Part shown: positions 9,150-22,042 of the stretch, one piece after another
Layout: each line of letters opens with the position of its first letter
Position numbering within the stretch: the stretch's first letter is position 1
NCBI GenBank assembly: GCA_021792555.1
Contig: JAJYUL010000017.1
Span: 1-64,000 of the forward strand
Source: Pseudomonadota bacterium
Lineage (GTDB): Bacteria > Pseudomonadota > Gammaproteobacteria > Steroidobacterales > Steroidobacteraceae
Direction: 5' to 3'
DNA: 64,000 nt
The notes under the pieces: generated by a model
Database searches by the model: none
Told to the model about the DNA's origin: nothing
Seen by the model: only the letters and a program-made list of their open reading frames with translations
Program-made: the position numbers and the translations under genes

Positions 9150-10634
9150 TCAAGGCAAGTCGCTGCTGCCCATGAGATACCGGTCGCACTCACGGGCCGC
9201 GCCGCGGCCCTCGTTGATCGCCCAGACCACCAGGCTCTGCCCGCGCCGGCAGTCGCCGGCGGCGAACACGCCCTTGACGCTGGTCGCGAACGCGCCGTGC
9301 GCGGCATCGATATTGGATCTGGCGTCGGTGGCCACGCCCAGCTCGGCGAGCAGCGGCTGCTCGGGGCCCGTGAAGCCGAGGGCGAGCAGCACCAGATCGG
9401 CGGGGATTTCCGCCTCGCTGCCCGGCACCTCCACGGGCGCCACCCGCCCGCTGGCGTCGCGCTCCCAGCCGATGCGTACGGTGGTGAGGGAACGCACCCC
9501 CCGCTCGGCATCGCCGTTCAGCTGCCTGACGGTCGTGACGTAGGCGCGCGGGTCGGCACCGAACACCGCGGCCGCCTCCTCCTGGCCGTAATCGAGCCGA
9601 TAGACCTTGGGCCACTCCGGCCACGGGTTGTCCGCGGCGCGTTCCAGGGGCGGCTGCGGCATGATCTCGAGCTGCCTGAGGCTCTTGCAGCCCTGGCGCA
9701 TCGCCGTGGCGACACAGTCGGTGCCGGTGTCGCCGCCGCCGATGACCACGACGTGCTTGCCGGCGGCATGGATGGGGCTGCGCTCGGCGGCGCCGGCAAG
9801 CAGCGCCTTGGTGCTCGCCGTGAGGTATTCCATCGCGAAGTGCACGCCCTTTAACTTGCGGTTCGGAACACCGAGATCGCGCGGCTGCGTCGCGCCGGTG
9901 CACAGCACGATGGCGTCGAAATCCTTGCGCAGGAGCTGCGCCTCGACGTTCTCCCCGACGTGCGCATTGCACACGAACTTGATGCCTTCCTTTTCCATCA
10001 GCTCGATGCGCCGCAGCACGACCTCCTGCTTGTCGAGCTTCATGTTCGGAATCCCGTACATCAGCAGGCCGCCCGGCCGGTCCTCGCGCTCGAGCACCGT
10101 GACGCTGTGGCCCGCGGCGTTCAGCTGCGCGGCGGCCGAGAGTCCGGCGGGGCCGGAGCCGATGACCACCACGCGCTTGCCGGTGCGGCTCGCGGGCGGC
10201 TCGGGCGCGATCCAGCCCTGCTCCCATCCCTCCTCGGCGAGTGCCGCCTCGATGGTCTTGATGGCGACCGGCGGGTCGTTGATGCCGAGCACACACGAGC
10301 CCTCGCACGGCGCCGGGCAGACCCGTCCGGTAAACTCCGGGAAGTTATTGGTCTTGAGCAGGCGCGCGAGCGCCTCGGGCCACAGTCCGCGGTATACCAG
10401 GTCGTTCCACTCCGGGATCAGGTTGTGGATCGGGCAGCCGCAGGCCATGCCCGAGACCAGCTTGCCGGTGTGGCAGAACGGCACCCCGCAGTCCATGCAG
10501 CGCGCGGCCTGGTTGCGCAGGCGCTTCTCGTCCATGTGGTGATGGAATTCCCGCCAGTCGCGCACGCGCTCGAGCGGCGCGCGGTCCACCGGGAGCTCAC
10601 GCAGGTATTCGATGAATCCAGTCGGCTTGCCCAT
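9150..10634 (-). CDS. gltD: Glutamate synthase (NADPH) small subunit
   Basis: 494 residues, the usual length. The N-terminal cysteine-rich domain has [12 protein letters not shown] and [12 protein letters not shown], which bind the 4Fe-4S clusters. An FAD-binding Rossmann motif follows ([16 protein letters not shown]) and then the NADPH-binding motif ([18 protein letters not shown]). The subunit oxidises NADPH and passes electrons to the FMN/3Fe-4S centre of GltB, which makes two glutamates from glutamine and 2-oxoglutarate. It starts 18 bp after the gltB stop and is followed by the DUF3683 dehydrogenase. Confidence 0.97.
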   Translation of the reverse strand: MGKPTGFIEYLRELPVDRAPLERVRDWREFHHHMDEKRLRNQAARCMDCGVPFCHTGKLVSGMACGCPIHNLIPEWNDLVYRGLWPEALARLLKTNNFPEFTGRVCPAPCEGSCVLGINDPPVAIKTIEAALAEEGWEQGWIAPEPPASRTGKRVVVIGSGPAGLSAAAQLNAAGHSVTVLEREDRPGGLLMYGIPNMKLDKQEVVLRRIELMEKEGIKFVCNAHVGENVEAQLLRKDFDAIVLCTGATQPRDLGVPNRKLKGVHFAMEYLTASTKALLAGAAERSPIHAAGKHVVVIGGGDTGTDCVATAMRQGCKSLRQLEIMPQPPLERAADNPWPEWPKVYRLDYGQEEAAAVFGADPRAYVTTVRQLNGDAERGVRSLTTVRIGWERDASGRVAPVEVPGSEAEIPADLVLLALGFTGPEQPLLAELGVATDARSNIDAAHGAFATSVKGVFAAGDCRRGQSLVVWAINEGRGAARECDRYLMGSSDLP

Positions 10635-10651
10635 CGGGTACTCGGTTTGTG

Positions 10652-15307
<4,656 letters not shown>

Positions 15308-15719
15308 GATCGGCCTCATTGGTTGGTGGGTCCGGCCAAGACCGCCCGCGGCGGCCTCTCACCGGAGTGTCCCATCGCCCGCTGGGACGCCAGGACGGTC
15401 CGCACGACGGCCGAAGCCGCCATGCCGGCCGCCCGCCGGCTCGGCGAGCTGCTGGGCAACGTTCGCGGGCGCGTGCTCCATCGCACCGGAGGCAGCCCCC
15501 GAGGATCGGGGGGATGCGCGTCGCCGGTGGCTCCCGCATGTATCAACAAGATGAATGAGGCGGATCGCGCCGCGCCCAGGCGCTCTCAAGGCGAGCCGGG
15601 CAGCGGATGCGGTCGAGGCCGCCGATATGACCCCGATCATATCCGTCTGTGCCGACGGGTCAATGCCGGCGGAGCGGATTTCGGGGGTTTCAGGAAAATT
15701 TATTTGGACCGCCCCGCGC
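15308..15719. other. Long gltB leader and intergenic region
   Basis: About 410 bp between mscS and gltB, both on the minus strand. It holds the gltB promoter near 15636-15663 and therefore an untranslated leader of roughly 310 nt. The leader contains a perfect 7-bp hairpin with a 3-nt loop (15496-15512, arms CCCCCGA/TCGGGGG) with no T-run behind it. A 77-codon minus-strand frame (15316-15549) ends in an ATGA overlap with the upstream candidate gltB start, but its composition is unlike a folded protein, so I do not call it. I recognise no known riboswitch. Confidence 0.5.
15636..15663 (-). promoter_or_regulatory. Predicted sigma-70 promoter of gltB-gltD-DUF3683
   Basis: Read on the minus strand, a TTGACC -35 element (15663-15658) is followed after 16 bp by a TATGAT -10 element (15641-15636). 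Both are close to consensus in otherwise GC-rich DNA. Transcription would begin near 15629, about 310 nt before the gltB start. Confidence 0.6.
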
Positions 15720-16826
15720 CTAGCCGCTCTCCTGGGGCGGCGGCGGGCGCGCCGCGCCCGCCCGTTCCATGAGCAGCCGCTGCGTCGGGTAGGCGAACTC
15801 GATGCCGCGCCGGGCGAACTCCCGGTGCAGCTTCAGGTGGATCTGCTGCTGGATGTCCATGTGGCGCGTGTAGTCCGCGGTCAGCACGTGGTAGACGATC
15901 TCGAAGTCGAGCGAGGCTGCGCTGTGGTTGGCGAAGTGGCAGCGGTCGAAGCGGGTATCGGCAATCCCCTGGACGATCTCGCGCACCAGCGGCGGGATCT
16001 GCTCGAGCAGCTCGACCGGCGTCTCGTAGGTCACGCCGACCGTGAACAGCACCCGCCGCTCGGTCATGCGCCCGTAGTTGCGCAGGCGGCTCTTGAGCAG
16101 ATCGGCGTTCGAGATGACGATCTGCTCGCCGGAGATGCTCTGCAGGCGGGTGCTCTTGATGCCGATGTGCTCGACGGTGCCGCTGAAGGCATCCACGCTG
16201 ATCGAGTCGCCGACGAAGAACGGCTGATCGAAGGTGATCGAGAGCGAGGCGAACAGGTCGCCGAGAATGTTCTGCAGCGCGAGCGCCACCGCGACGCCGC
16301 CGACGCCGAGGCCCGCGACCAGGGTCGTGATGTTCACGCCCAGGTTCTCGAGCGTCATCAGCACGATCATCACCCACACGAGCGCCTTGGCGATGAAGGC
16401 GATCACGGCGAGCGAGCTGGTCGCGGCGCGGTCCTCGGCATGCCGCGTGCGGCGGCTGCGCTCGAACCACCAGTTCACCGCCACGCTCGCCCAGACGCCG
16501 AGCTGCCAGAACGCGATCACGGTGATCGTCGTGTCGATGAGCTCGCGGCCGCGCGGCGGGAGGTGCAGCAACTGCAGCCCGGTGAACACCGCCACCGCCA
16601 CCAGGAACACGCCCGTGGTGCGGCTGACGAGCTCGAAGGGCAGCTCCATCAGGTCGGTACGGCCCGCCTCGTGCGCCCGCCGGGCGTAATGGCCGGCGAT
16701 GCGCCGGGCGATGAGCGTCACACCGAGCAGGACGAGCGCGCCGAGCGCGCCCTGGAGCAGGTCGAGCGGCGCACTGCGCACGATGGGTAGCAGGACGAGC
16801 AGGTGCAGCAGATGCAGGTGGTTCAC
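15720..16826 (-). CDS. MscS-family mechanosensitive ion channel
   Basis: 368 residues with about five hydrophobic segments: the N-terminus, GVFLVAVAVFTGLQLL, TITVIAFWQLGVWASVAV, AKALVWVMIVLMTL and the pore helix. The pore-lining TM3 is glycine/alanine rich (LVAGLGVGGVAVALALQ), and the beta domain begins FVGDSISVDAFSGTVEHIG, both family hallmarks. Such channels open when membrane tension rises and release solutes during hypo-osmotic shock. E. coli MscS has 286 residues with three helices, so this is the longer YnaI/YbdG-like class with extra N-terminal helices. It is divergent from the MarR gene. Confidence 0.92.
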   Translation of the reverse strand: MNHLHLLHLLVLLPIVRSAPLDLLQGALGALVLLGVTLIARRIAGHYARRAHEAGRTDLMELPFELVSRTTGVFLVAVAVFTGLQLLHLPPRGRELIDTTITVIAFWQLGVWASVAVNWWFERSRRTRHAEDRAATSSLAVIAFIAKALVWVMIVLMTLENLGVNITTLVAGLGVGGVAVALALQNILGDLFASLSITFDQPFFVGDSISVDAFSGTVEHIGIKSTRLQSISGEQIVISNADLLKSRLRNYGRMTERRVLFTVGVTYETPVELLEQIPPLVREIVQGIADTRFDRCHFANHSAASLDFEIVYHVLTADYTRHMDIQQQIHLKLHREFARRGIEFAYPTQRLLMERAGAARPPPPQESG

Positions 16827-17019
16827 GCCGCAAGATTAGCGCAATCGGCGGCCCTGGCAACGCGCCGGACGGTGCGTTGTGCGCCGAGCGGCGCCGGGCT
16901 ACCCTAATGCGCCTCGGGCGCACGCCGCCTGAAGTTGGGTCAACCGCTTGGCAATCCGTTCCCGTCGAAACGCCGCGCCGCGCGCGGCCCGGACCGGCGC
17001 CCGCCGCGCCGCGATCGAG

Positions 17020-17469
17020 ATGCGCACGCTGCAGGACCTGCGCACGGTGGTCGGCTCGGCCCGCCGGCACGACGCCCGCGTCAGGCGCGCCACCGGCATC
17101 TCCGGCTCGCAGTTGTGGGCGCTCGACGAGGTGGCGCACGCCGAGGGCATCACGGTCAACGAGCTCGCCGGCCGTCTGGCGCTGCACCAGACGACCGCGA
17201 GCAATCTCGTCAACGCGCTCGTCGAGCGCCGTCTGGTCCGCCGCGCGCGCGACCGCCAGGATCAGCGCATTGTGCATCTGCACGTCACCGCCGATGGGGA
17301 GCGCCTGTTGGCGCGCTCGCCGCATCCGTGCAGCGGCCTGCTGGTCGATGCTCTGCGGCGGATCGCCGCGCGCGACCTGCACGAGCTCGCGCACAGTCTC
17401 GCCACGCTCCTCGGCGCGATGCGTCAGGCCGCGCCTTCGGCGGCCGGAGAGTTTCTCCTCGGCGAATAG
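17020..17469 (+). CDS. MarR family transcriptional regulator
   Basis: About 149 residues from the ATG at 17020; the open frame extends upstream to a TTG at 16948, but the added part is arginine/alanine-rich and outside the domain. A dimerisation helix is followed by the winged helix: the recognition region VNELAGRLALHQTTASNLV and the wing RRARDRQDQRIVHLHVT, where the DxR motif of the MarR wing appears as DRQDQR. The protein likely binds the 20-bp palindrome at 17533-17552 in the next intergenic gap and controls the methyltransferase-ABC operon. The inducing ligand is unknown. Confidence 0.85.
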   Translation: MRTLQDLRTVVGSARRHDARVRRATGISGSQLWALDEVAHAEGITVNELAGRLALHQTTASNLVNALVERRLVRRARDRQDQRIVHLHVTADGERLLARSPHPCSGLLVDALRRIAARDLHELAHSLATLLGAMRQAAPSAAGEFLLGE

Positions 17470-17532
17470 CCGGCCGACCGGCCCGTGCGGCGCCGCCCAG
17501 GGTTGCGCTCCCGGGCGCGGCTTTGTATCCTT

Positions 17533-17552
17533 ATATATTCGCGCAAATATAT
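17533..17552. promoter_or_regulatory. MarR-type operator palindrome in front of the methyltransferase-ABC operon
   Basis: ATATATT (17533-17539) and AATATAT (17546-17552) are perfect inverted 7-bp arms around a 6-bp spacer CGCGCA. The size and A/T character match operators of MarR dimers, and the site is an A/T island in GC-rich DNA. It overlaps the plausible -10 elements of the downstream operon (TATATT or TATTAT at 17548-17555, with TTGTAT at 17523-17528 as a possible but distant -35), so binding would block transcription. The pairing with the adjacent MarR gene is inference. Confidence 0.6.
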
Positions 17553-17646
17553 TATGATGGTCTCAGGCGGCCCAACGGACGGGTCGCCGTGCTACCTGAC
17601 AAACGATCAGCGCCGGCGCCGCACGATCGATCTGAAGGAGGCTCGC

Positions 17647-18585
17647 ATGCAGCAGTACGCCACGCTCAACGCGTCGAAGGCGAACTTCGACAACATCTAC
17701 GACCAGCCCGATCCGCGCGGGTATTTTTCGGTGCTCGGCGCGCTCGATTACATGATTCCGGACGTCGCCGAGCCGATCATCCGTCAGATCCTCAGGGCGC
17801 GCGAGAAGCGCACCGGGGTGGCGCCGACGGTGCTCGACGTCGGCTGCTCGTACGGCATCAATGCCGCCGTGCACCGCCTTCCGCTCAGTTTCCGCCGGCT
17901 GCGTCTGCGCTACGCCAATCCCGACATGGCGGCGGTCGAGCCGGAGGAGCTCGCCCGGCTCGATCGCAACTACTACGGCAGCTGGCCGCACACCGGCAGC
18001 GCGCGCTTCATCGGGCTCGACATCTCCGCCCCTGCGGTCCGATACGCGGTGTCGGTCGGTTTGCTCGATGCCGGCGTGATCGCCAACTTCGAGCGCGGCG
18101 CGCCGCGGCCCGAGGATCGGCGCACGCTGAGCGGCGCCGACGTCGTGCTGTCGACCGGGTGCGTCGGCTACGTGACCGAGCGGACGTTCGCCGCGGTTCT
18201 CGATTCGCTCGAGCGGCCGCCGTGGGTGGTCTCGTTCGTGCTGCGCATGTTCCCCTACGATGCGATCGCCGCGACGCTCGCCGAGCGCGGTCTGGTGACC
18301 GAGAAGCTCGCGGGGGCGACCTTCGTGCAGCGCCGCTTCCGCGACCTGACGGAATTCGGCAACTGTCTGGCCACGCTCGAGAAGCTCGGCATCGATACCA
18401 CGGGACTTGAGGCCGAGGGACGCTTCCAGGCGGAACTGTTCGTCTCGCGCCCGCGCGAGGACGTGGCCGCCGCTCCGCTCGGCAAGCTGGTGACGGTGGT
18501 GAGCGGTCGCAACCGGACCGTCGGCACGCGCTACGTGCGTGTCGGGCGCGGCACGGAGGCACAGGTGTTGCGCGTCCCCTCGTGA
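17647..18585 (+). CDS. Class I SAM-dependent methyltransferase
   Basis: 312 residues from the ATG at 17647, which has a near-perfect ribosome site AAGGAGG 5 bases upstream; the open frame continues to 17485 but crosses the operator. Motif I is VLDVGCSYGINAA (about residues 62-74), and FIGLDISAPAVRYA supplies the acidic residue that holds the SAM ribose. The N-terminus has the segment IYDQPDPRGYFSVLGALDY seen in a group of uncharacterised bacterial methyltransferases. The acceptor is unknown. The gene overlaps the ABC ATPase start (GTGA), so the enzyme and the importer are made together and may act on the same compound. It does not look like the histidine methyltransferase EgtD. Confidence 0.82.
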   Translation: MQQYATLNASKANFDNIYDQPDPRGYFSVLGALDYMIPDVAEPIIRQILRAREKRTGVAPTVLDVGCSYGINAAVHRLPLSFRRLRLRYANPDMAAVEPEELARLDRNYYGSWPHTGSARFIGLDISAPAVRYAVSVGLLDAGVIANFERGAPRPEDRRTLSGADVVLSTGCVGYVTERTFAAVLDSLERPPWVVSFVLRMFPYDAIAATLAERGLVTEKLAGATFVQRRFRDLTEFGNCLATLEKLGIDTTGLEAEGRFQAELFVSRPREDVAAAPLGKLVTVVSGRNRTVGTRYVRVGRGTEAQVLRVPS

Positions 18586-19352
18586 TCGCGCTCGAGGGCG
18601 TCTCGAAGACCTTCGATGGCGGCGCGAGCTGGGCTGTCCGGGAGGTCAGTCTCGAGGTGCCGGCCGAGACCTTCCTCGCCGTCGTCGGGGACAGCGGGTC
18701 CGGCAAGACCACGCTGCTGAAGACCATCAATCGCCTGCTCGAGCCCGATTCGGGCGCCGTGTTCATCGATGGGCAGCCCGCGGGCGCCTTACCCGCCCAC
18801 GAGCTGCGCCGGCGCATCGGTTATGTGTTCCAGGGCATCGGGCTGTTTCCGCACATGAGCATTGCGGAGAACATCGGCATTACGCCGCGGCTCATGGGCT
18901 GGCGCGAGGAGCGCATCGGCGCGCGCGTCGAGGAACTGATCGATCTGGTGTCGCTGCCGCGCGCCTACCTGAGGCGCCGCCCCGCGGAGCTCTCCGGCGG
19001 CCAGCGCCAGCGGGTCGGGATCGCGCGGGCGCTCGCGGCGCGGCCCGGCATCCTGCTGATGGATGAGCCGTTCGGCGCACTCGACCCGATCACGCGCGAT
19101 GCGCTCGGCACGGAGTGCCGCAGGTTGCACGAGAGCATGCACCTGACCACCGTCATGGTGACGCACGACATCCTCGAGGCGGTGCTGCTGGCTGACCGCA
19201 TCGTGGTGATGCGTCAGGGACGCATCGTCGCCGACGGCGAGCCGCATGCGTTGCTCGCCGGTCATCCCGATCCGGCGGTACGCACTCTGATGGACATGCC
19301 GCGCCGGCAGGCCGAGCGCGTGCGTACGCTGCTTCAGGAGCGCGGCGCGTGA
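18582..19352 (+). CDS. ABC transporter ATP-binding protein, OpuCA/ProV or EgtV type
   Basis: 256 residues starting at GTG 18582, overlapping the methyltransferase stop by 4 bp. The Walker A motif is GDSGSGKTTLLK, the signature motif LSGGQRQRVGIARAL, Walker B ILLMDEPFGALDP, and the switch histidine lies in MVTHD. The sequence around TINRLLEPDSG and FQGIGLFPHMS is typical of quaternary-amine importers. It lacks the C-terminal CBS pair that OpuCA/ProV use for ionic-strength sensing, so osmotic gating by that route is not expected. It powers the fused permease/binding protein encoded next. Confidence 0.9.
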   Translation: MIALEGVSKTFDGGASWAVREVSLEVPAETFLAVVGDSGSGKTTLLKTINRLLEPDSGAVFIDGQPAGALPAHELRRRIGYVFQGIGLFPHMSIAENIGITPRLMGWREERIGARVEELIDLVSLPRAYLRRRPAELSGGQRQRVGIARALAARPGILLMDEPFGALDPITRDALGTECRRLHESMHLTTVMVTHDILEAVLLADRIVVMRQGRIVADGEPHALLAGHPDPAVRTLMDMPRRQAERVRTLLQERGA

Positions 19353-20902
19353 ACTCGCGGCTGCACTCGGCGCTGCGAGTTCTGCCGCAGTACCTCAGTG
19401 CGCACGTGCTGCTCAGCGCCGCCTCGCTCGCACTCGGCATCGCGGTCAGCCTGCCTCTGCTGGTCGCGGCGCGGCGCAGTGCGCGGGTGCGCTGGCCGGT
19501 GCTGGCGGCGGCGAGTCTCATCCAGACGGTGCCGGGCATCGCGCTGCTCGCGCTGTTTTATCCGCTGCTGCTCGGACTCTCGGCGCTCACCCACCGACTG
19601 TTCGGCTGGAGCTTCCCGGCGCTCGGCTTCCTGCCCTCGCTGCTCGCGCTGACGCTCTATTCGATCCTGCCGATCCTGCGCAACGGCATCACCGCCATCT
19701 TGAACCTCGATCCGGCCATTCTGCAGGCGGCGCGCGGGGTGGGCATGACGAGTCGCCAGTGCCTGCTGCGCGTGGAGCTGCCGCTCGCCGCGCCGATGCT
19801 GATGGCCGGCGTGCGCACCTCGGCGGTGTGGGTGATCGGCACGGCGACCCTGGCGACGCCCGTCGGTCAGACGAGTCTCGGCAACTACATCTTCACCGGG
19901 CTGCAGATGGAGGATTGGGTGTGGGTGCTGTTCGGCTGCGCGGTGGCGGTGGCGCTGGCGCTCGTGACCGATCAGTTGCTGGCACTGATCGAGCTCGGCC
20001 TCTCGCGCCGGCGCGCCGCGCTTGCCTGGCTCGGCCTCGCCGTGCTGCTCGCCGGGGTCGCCACCGCGGCGGCCGTTCCGCTGCGCGCGGCTGATCGCGG
20101 CGGCTACATCGTCGGGGCGAAGAACTTCACCGAGCAGTACATTCTCGCCTCGCTCATCGCCGGGCGCCTGCGCGCCAGCGGTTACCCGGTGACCGAGCGC
20201 ACCGGTCTGGGCTCGAGCCTGGCCTTCCAGGCGCTCGCGGCCAACGAGCTCGACGTGTACGTCGATTACAGCGGCACTCTGTGGAACGACGTTCTGCACC
20301 GCACCAGCCGGCCGCCGCGCGCGCTGATGCTGCGCGAGCTGCGCACGGCGCTCGAGCGCCGCTACGGAGTGGATCTGCTCGGAGCGCTCGGCTACCAGAA
20401 CGCCTACGTGCTGGCGATGCGCCGCAGCGAAGCCAAGGCGCTCGGGGTGCGCACGATTGCCGAGCTGGCCCGTGTCGCCCCGCGCCTGACCCTCGGAGCG
20501 GACCTGGAGTTCTTCGCGCGCCCGACGTGGAAGGCGCTCGAGCGCCGCTACGGGCTGCACTTTCGCGCGCTGCGTCAGTATGAGCCGACCTTCATGTACC
20601 ACGCGCTGATGAGCGGCGAGGTGGATGTCATCACCGCTTTCTCGAGTGACGGACGCATCGCCGAAGATCATCTCGTGGTGCTGAAGGACCCGCTGCACGT
20701 CATTCCGCCCTATGACGCGGTGATTCTGCTCTCGCCGCGCCGCGCGCACGATGCGGTGCTGCGCCGGGCGCTCGAGCCGCTGATCGGCGCCATCCCGATC
20801 GGATTGATGCGCCGCGCCAACTACATGGTGGACCGTCCGCACGGCAAGCGCTCCCCGCGCCAGGCGGCCGAGTGGCTCGCACGGGCGGCGCACCTGCGCT
20901 GA
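19349..20902 (+). CDS. ABC importer permease fused to its substrate-binding domain (OpuC/EgtU-like)
   Basis: 517 residues beginning at GTG 19349, again a GTGA overlap. Residues about 1-215 form a small permease with five or six helices and the EAA-like loop ILQAARGVGMTSRQCL. A further helix near 220-240 tethers a periplasmic domain of the OpuAC/ProX type, opening GAKNFTEQYILASLIAG and containing ELDVYVDYSGTLW. Fused permease-binding subunits occur in glycine betaine/choline/carnitine importers and in the ergothioneine importer EgtU. I cannot separate these from sequence alone. With the ATPase it should form a homodimeric importer. Confidence 0.88.
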   Translation: MNSRLHSALRVLPQYLSAHVLLSAASLALGIAVSLPLLVAARRSARVRWPVLAAASLIQTVPGIALLALFYPLLLGLSALTHRLFGWSFPALGFLPSLLALTLYSILPILRNGITAILNLDPAILQAARGVGMTSRQCLLRVELPLAAPMLMAGVRTSAVWVIGTATLATPVGQTSLGNYIFTGLQMEDWVWVLFGCAVAVALALVTDQLLALIELGLSRRRAALAWLGLAVLLAGVATAAAVPLRAADRGGYIVGAKNFTEQYILASLIAGRLRASGYPVTERTGLGSSLAFQALAANELDVYVDYSGTLWNDVLHRTSRPPRALMLRELRTALERRYGVDLLGALGYQNAYVLAMRRSEAKALGVRTIAELARVAPRLTLGADLEFFARPTWKALERRYGLHFRALRQYEPTFMYHALMSGEVDVITAFSSDGRIAEDHLVVLKDPLHVIPPYDAVILLSPRRAHDAVLRRALEPLIGAIPIGLMRRANYMVDRPHGKRSPRQAAEWLARAAHLR

Positions 20903-20921
20903 GGACGCCTCGGCGCCGGTC

Positions 20922-21962
20922 CTACTCCTCGGCGCCGCCCTCCGCGCCCACGGCCACCCAGGCGAGCTCCCGGTGGGAGACCGAGTCGAGTTTGAAGGCG
21001 CGGGCGGCGGCGGCCATGCGGGTCAGCGCCTGAGCGAGGGGCATCGCCGGCGCGGCATTCGCCTTGCGCGGCTTGCTCCAGCGCACGGGGTTGATGCGTG
21101 CAACCACGTAATTGCGCAGGTACGGGGAGCGAAAGCCGCGCTCCTGCAGACCCGCGACGATGCGCTTGACCTCAGCGTCGATGCCGAGCAGCCGCGCGGC
21201 GTAATCCTGCCGCTCGCGCAGGCTCTTGGCGAGCGGCCGGTCGCTGAAGCGCTCCACCTTGCGCAGGAACGCGCTGTAGGCGCCGCCGGCGAAGCGCCCT
21301 GAGGCCTCGTACAGCAGGCCGAGCGTGAGCAGCTCCGGTGCCTCGAACTGCTCGGCCCAGCTCTGCTCGCTCGTTCTCGGGTGCGCACCCGCCAGGCTGC
21401 GCGCCATGCGGATGACCTCCAGGCTGCGGTCGCGCAGGTTGTGCGCCTTCTCGGTGTTGAGTGCGAGGATGCGGTAGGCGAGGGCAGGGTCCGCACTGAT
21501 CAACGCGGTGACCTGGCGCAGGCCGAGCACCTTGGCCGCGGCCAGCCGGTGCCGCCCGTTCGGCGTCCACAGCCGCCCCTGCTCGCCGCGCACCACGATC
21601 AGCGGATCGAGAAACGCGCCTGACTCGCCGATGCGCTTGGCGAGCCGCTGGGTGTGCGTCGGGGAAAGGTCGCGCTGGAACGGAGTCGGCTGCAGCGCCG
21701 CGATCGGCACGGTCGCGAGCAGCAGCGCATGCCCGTTGAGCGGCTCCCGGTAGGCGCCGATCGGCGCGCCGCCGGCCTCGCGCACGGCGGCGGCCAGAGC
21801 GGCGATTTCCGGGCTCTCGAGCGTCAGAGCGGTTTCGGCGGCCGTCAGGCCGCGCGCGCGCGAGCCGGGGGCGAGTGTCCCCCGAGCGCGCCGGGTGCCG
21901 GTCCGTTTGGTGCCGCGCGTTGCCCGGCCACGCGACGCTGCGGCTTTCTTGCGAGCTGCCAT
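20922..21962 (-). CDS. Orphan ParB-like nuclease-domain protein
   Basis: 346 residues. A lysine/arginine-rich N-terminal tail (about 1-35) resembles a DNA- or RNA-binding extension. The ParB N-terminal domain follows: VPIAALQPTPFQRDLS, then RLWTPNGRHRLAAAKVLG, which carries the G-R-H-R box where partition ParBs bind CTP. It has no recognisable ParB helix-turn-helix and no parA neighbour, so it is unlikely to be a chromosome partition protein. The C-terminal half is helical and unrecognised. It is divergent from the MATE gene, and its start codon lies inside a palindrome. Confidence 0.78.
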   Translation of the reverse strand: MAARKKAAASRGRATRGTKRTGTRRARGTLAPGSRARGLTAAETALTLESPEIAALAAAVREAGGAPIGAYREPLNGHALLLATVPIAALQPTPFQRDLSPTHTQRLAKRIGESGAFLDPLIVVRGEQGRLWTPNGRHRLAAAKVLGLRQVTALISADPALAYRILALNTEKAHNLRDRSLEVIRMARSLAGAHPRTSEQSWAEQFEAPELLTLGLLYEASGRFAGGAYSAFLRKVERFSDRPLAKSLRERQDYAARLLGIDAEVKRIVAGLQERGFRSPYLRNYVVARINPVRWSKPRKANAAPAMPLAQALTRMAAAARAFKLDSVSHRELAWVAVGAEGGAEE

Positions 21963-21982
21963 CGGCCGATACGGTGCACCGT
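21961..21982. promoter_or_regulatory. Two abutting perfect palindromes in the parB-like/MATE divergent promoter
   Basis: ATCGGCCGAT (21961-21970) and ACGGTGCACCGT (21971-21982) are both perfectly self-complementary and directly adjacent. They sit at the 5' end of the ParB-like gene, overlapping its first codon, and 60 bp before the MATE start. This arrangement suits a regulator acting on both genes, but no binding protein is known. Confidence 0.4.
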
Positions 21983-22042
21983 GCGGCCCGCGGCGTAAAG
22001 GGTGTTGTGCGACAATGCGTGCCCGTCCCCGCGAATCCGTGC

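Noticed and set aside
15316-15549. 77-codon minus-strand frame ending in an ATGA overlap with the upstream candidate gltB start
   Set aside because: Low-complexity composition, no ribosome site and no family resemblance; kept only as a note on the leader.
17485-17646. Extended N-terminus of the methyltransferase
   Set aside because: The extension would translate through the operator and A/T-rich promoter; the ATG at 17647 has a near-perfect ribosome site.
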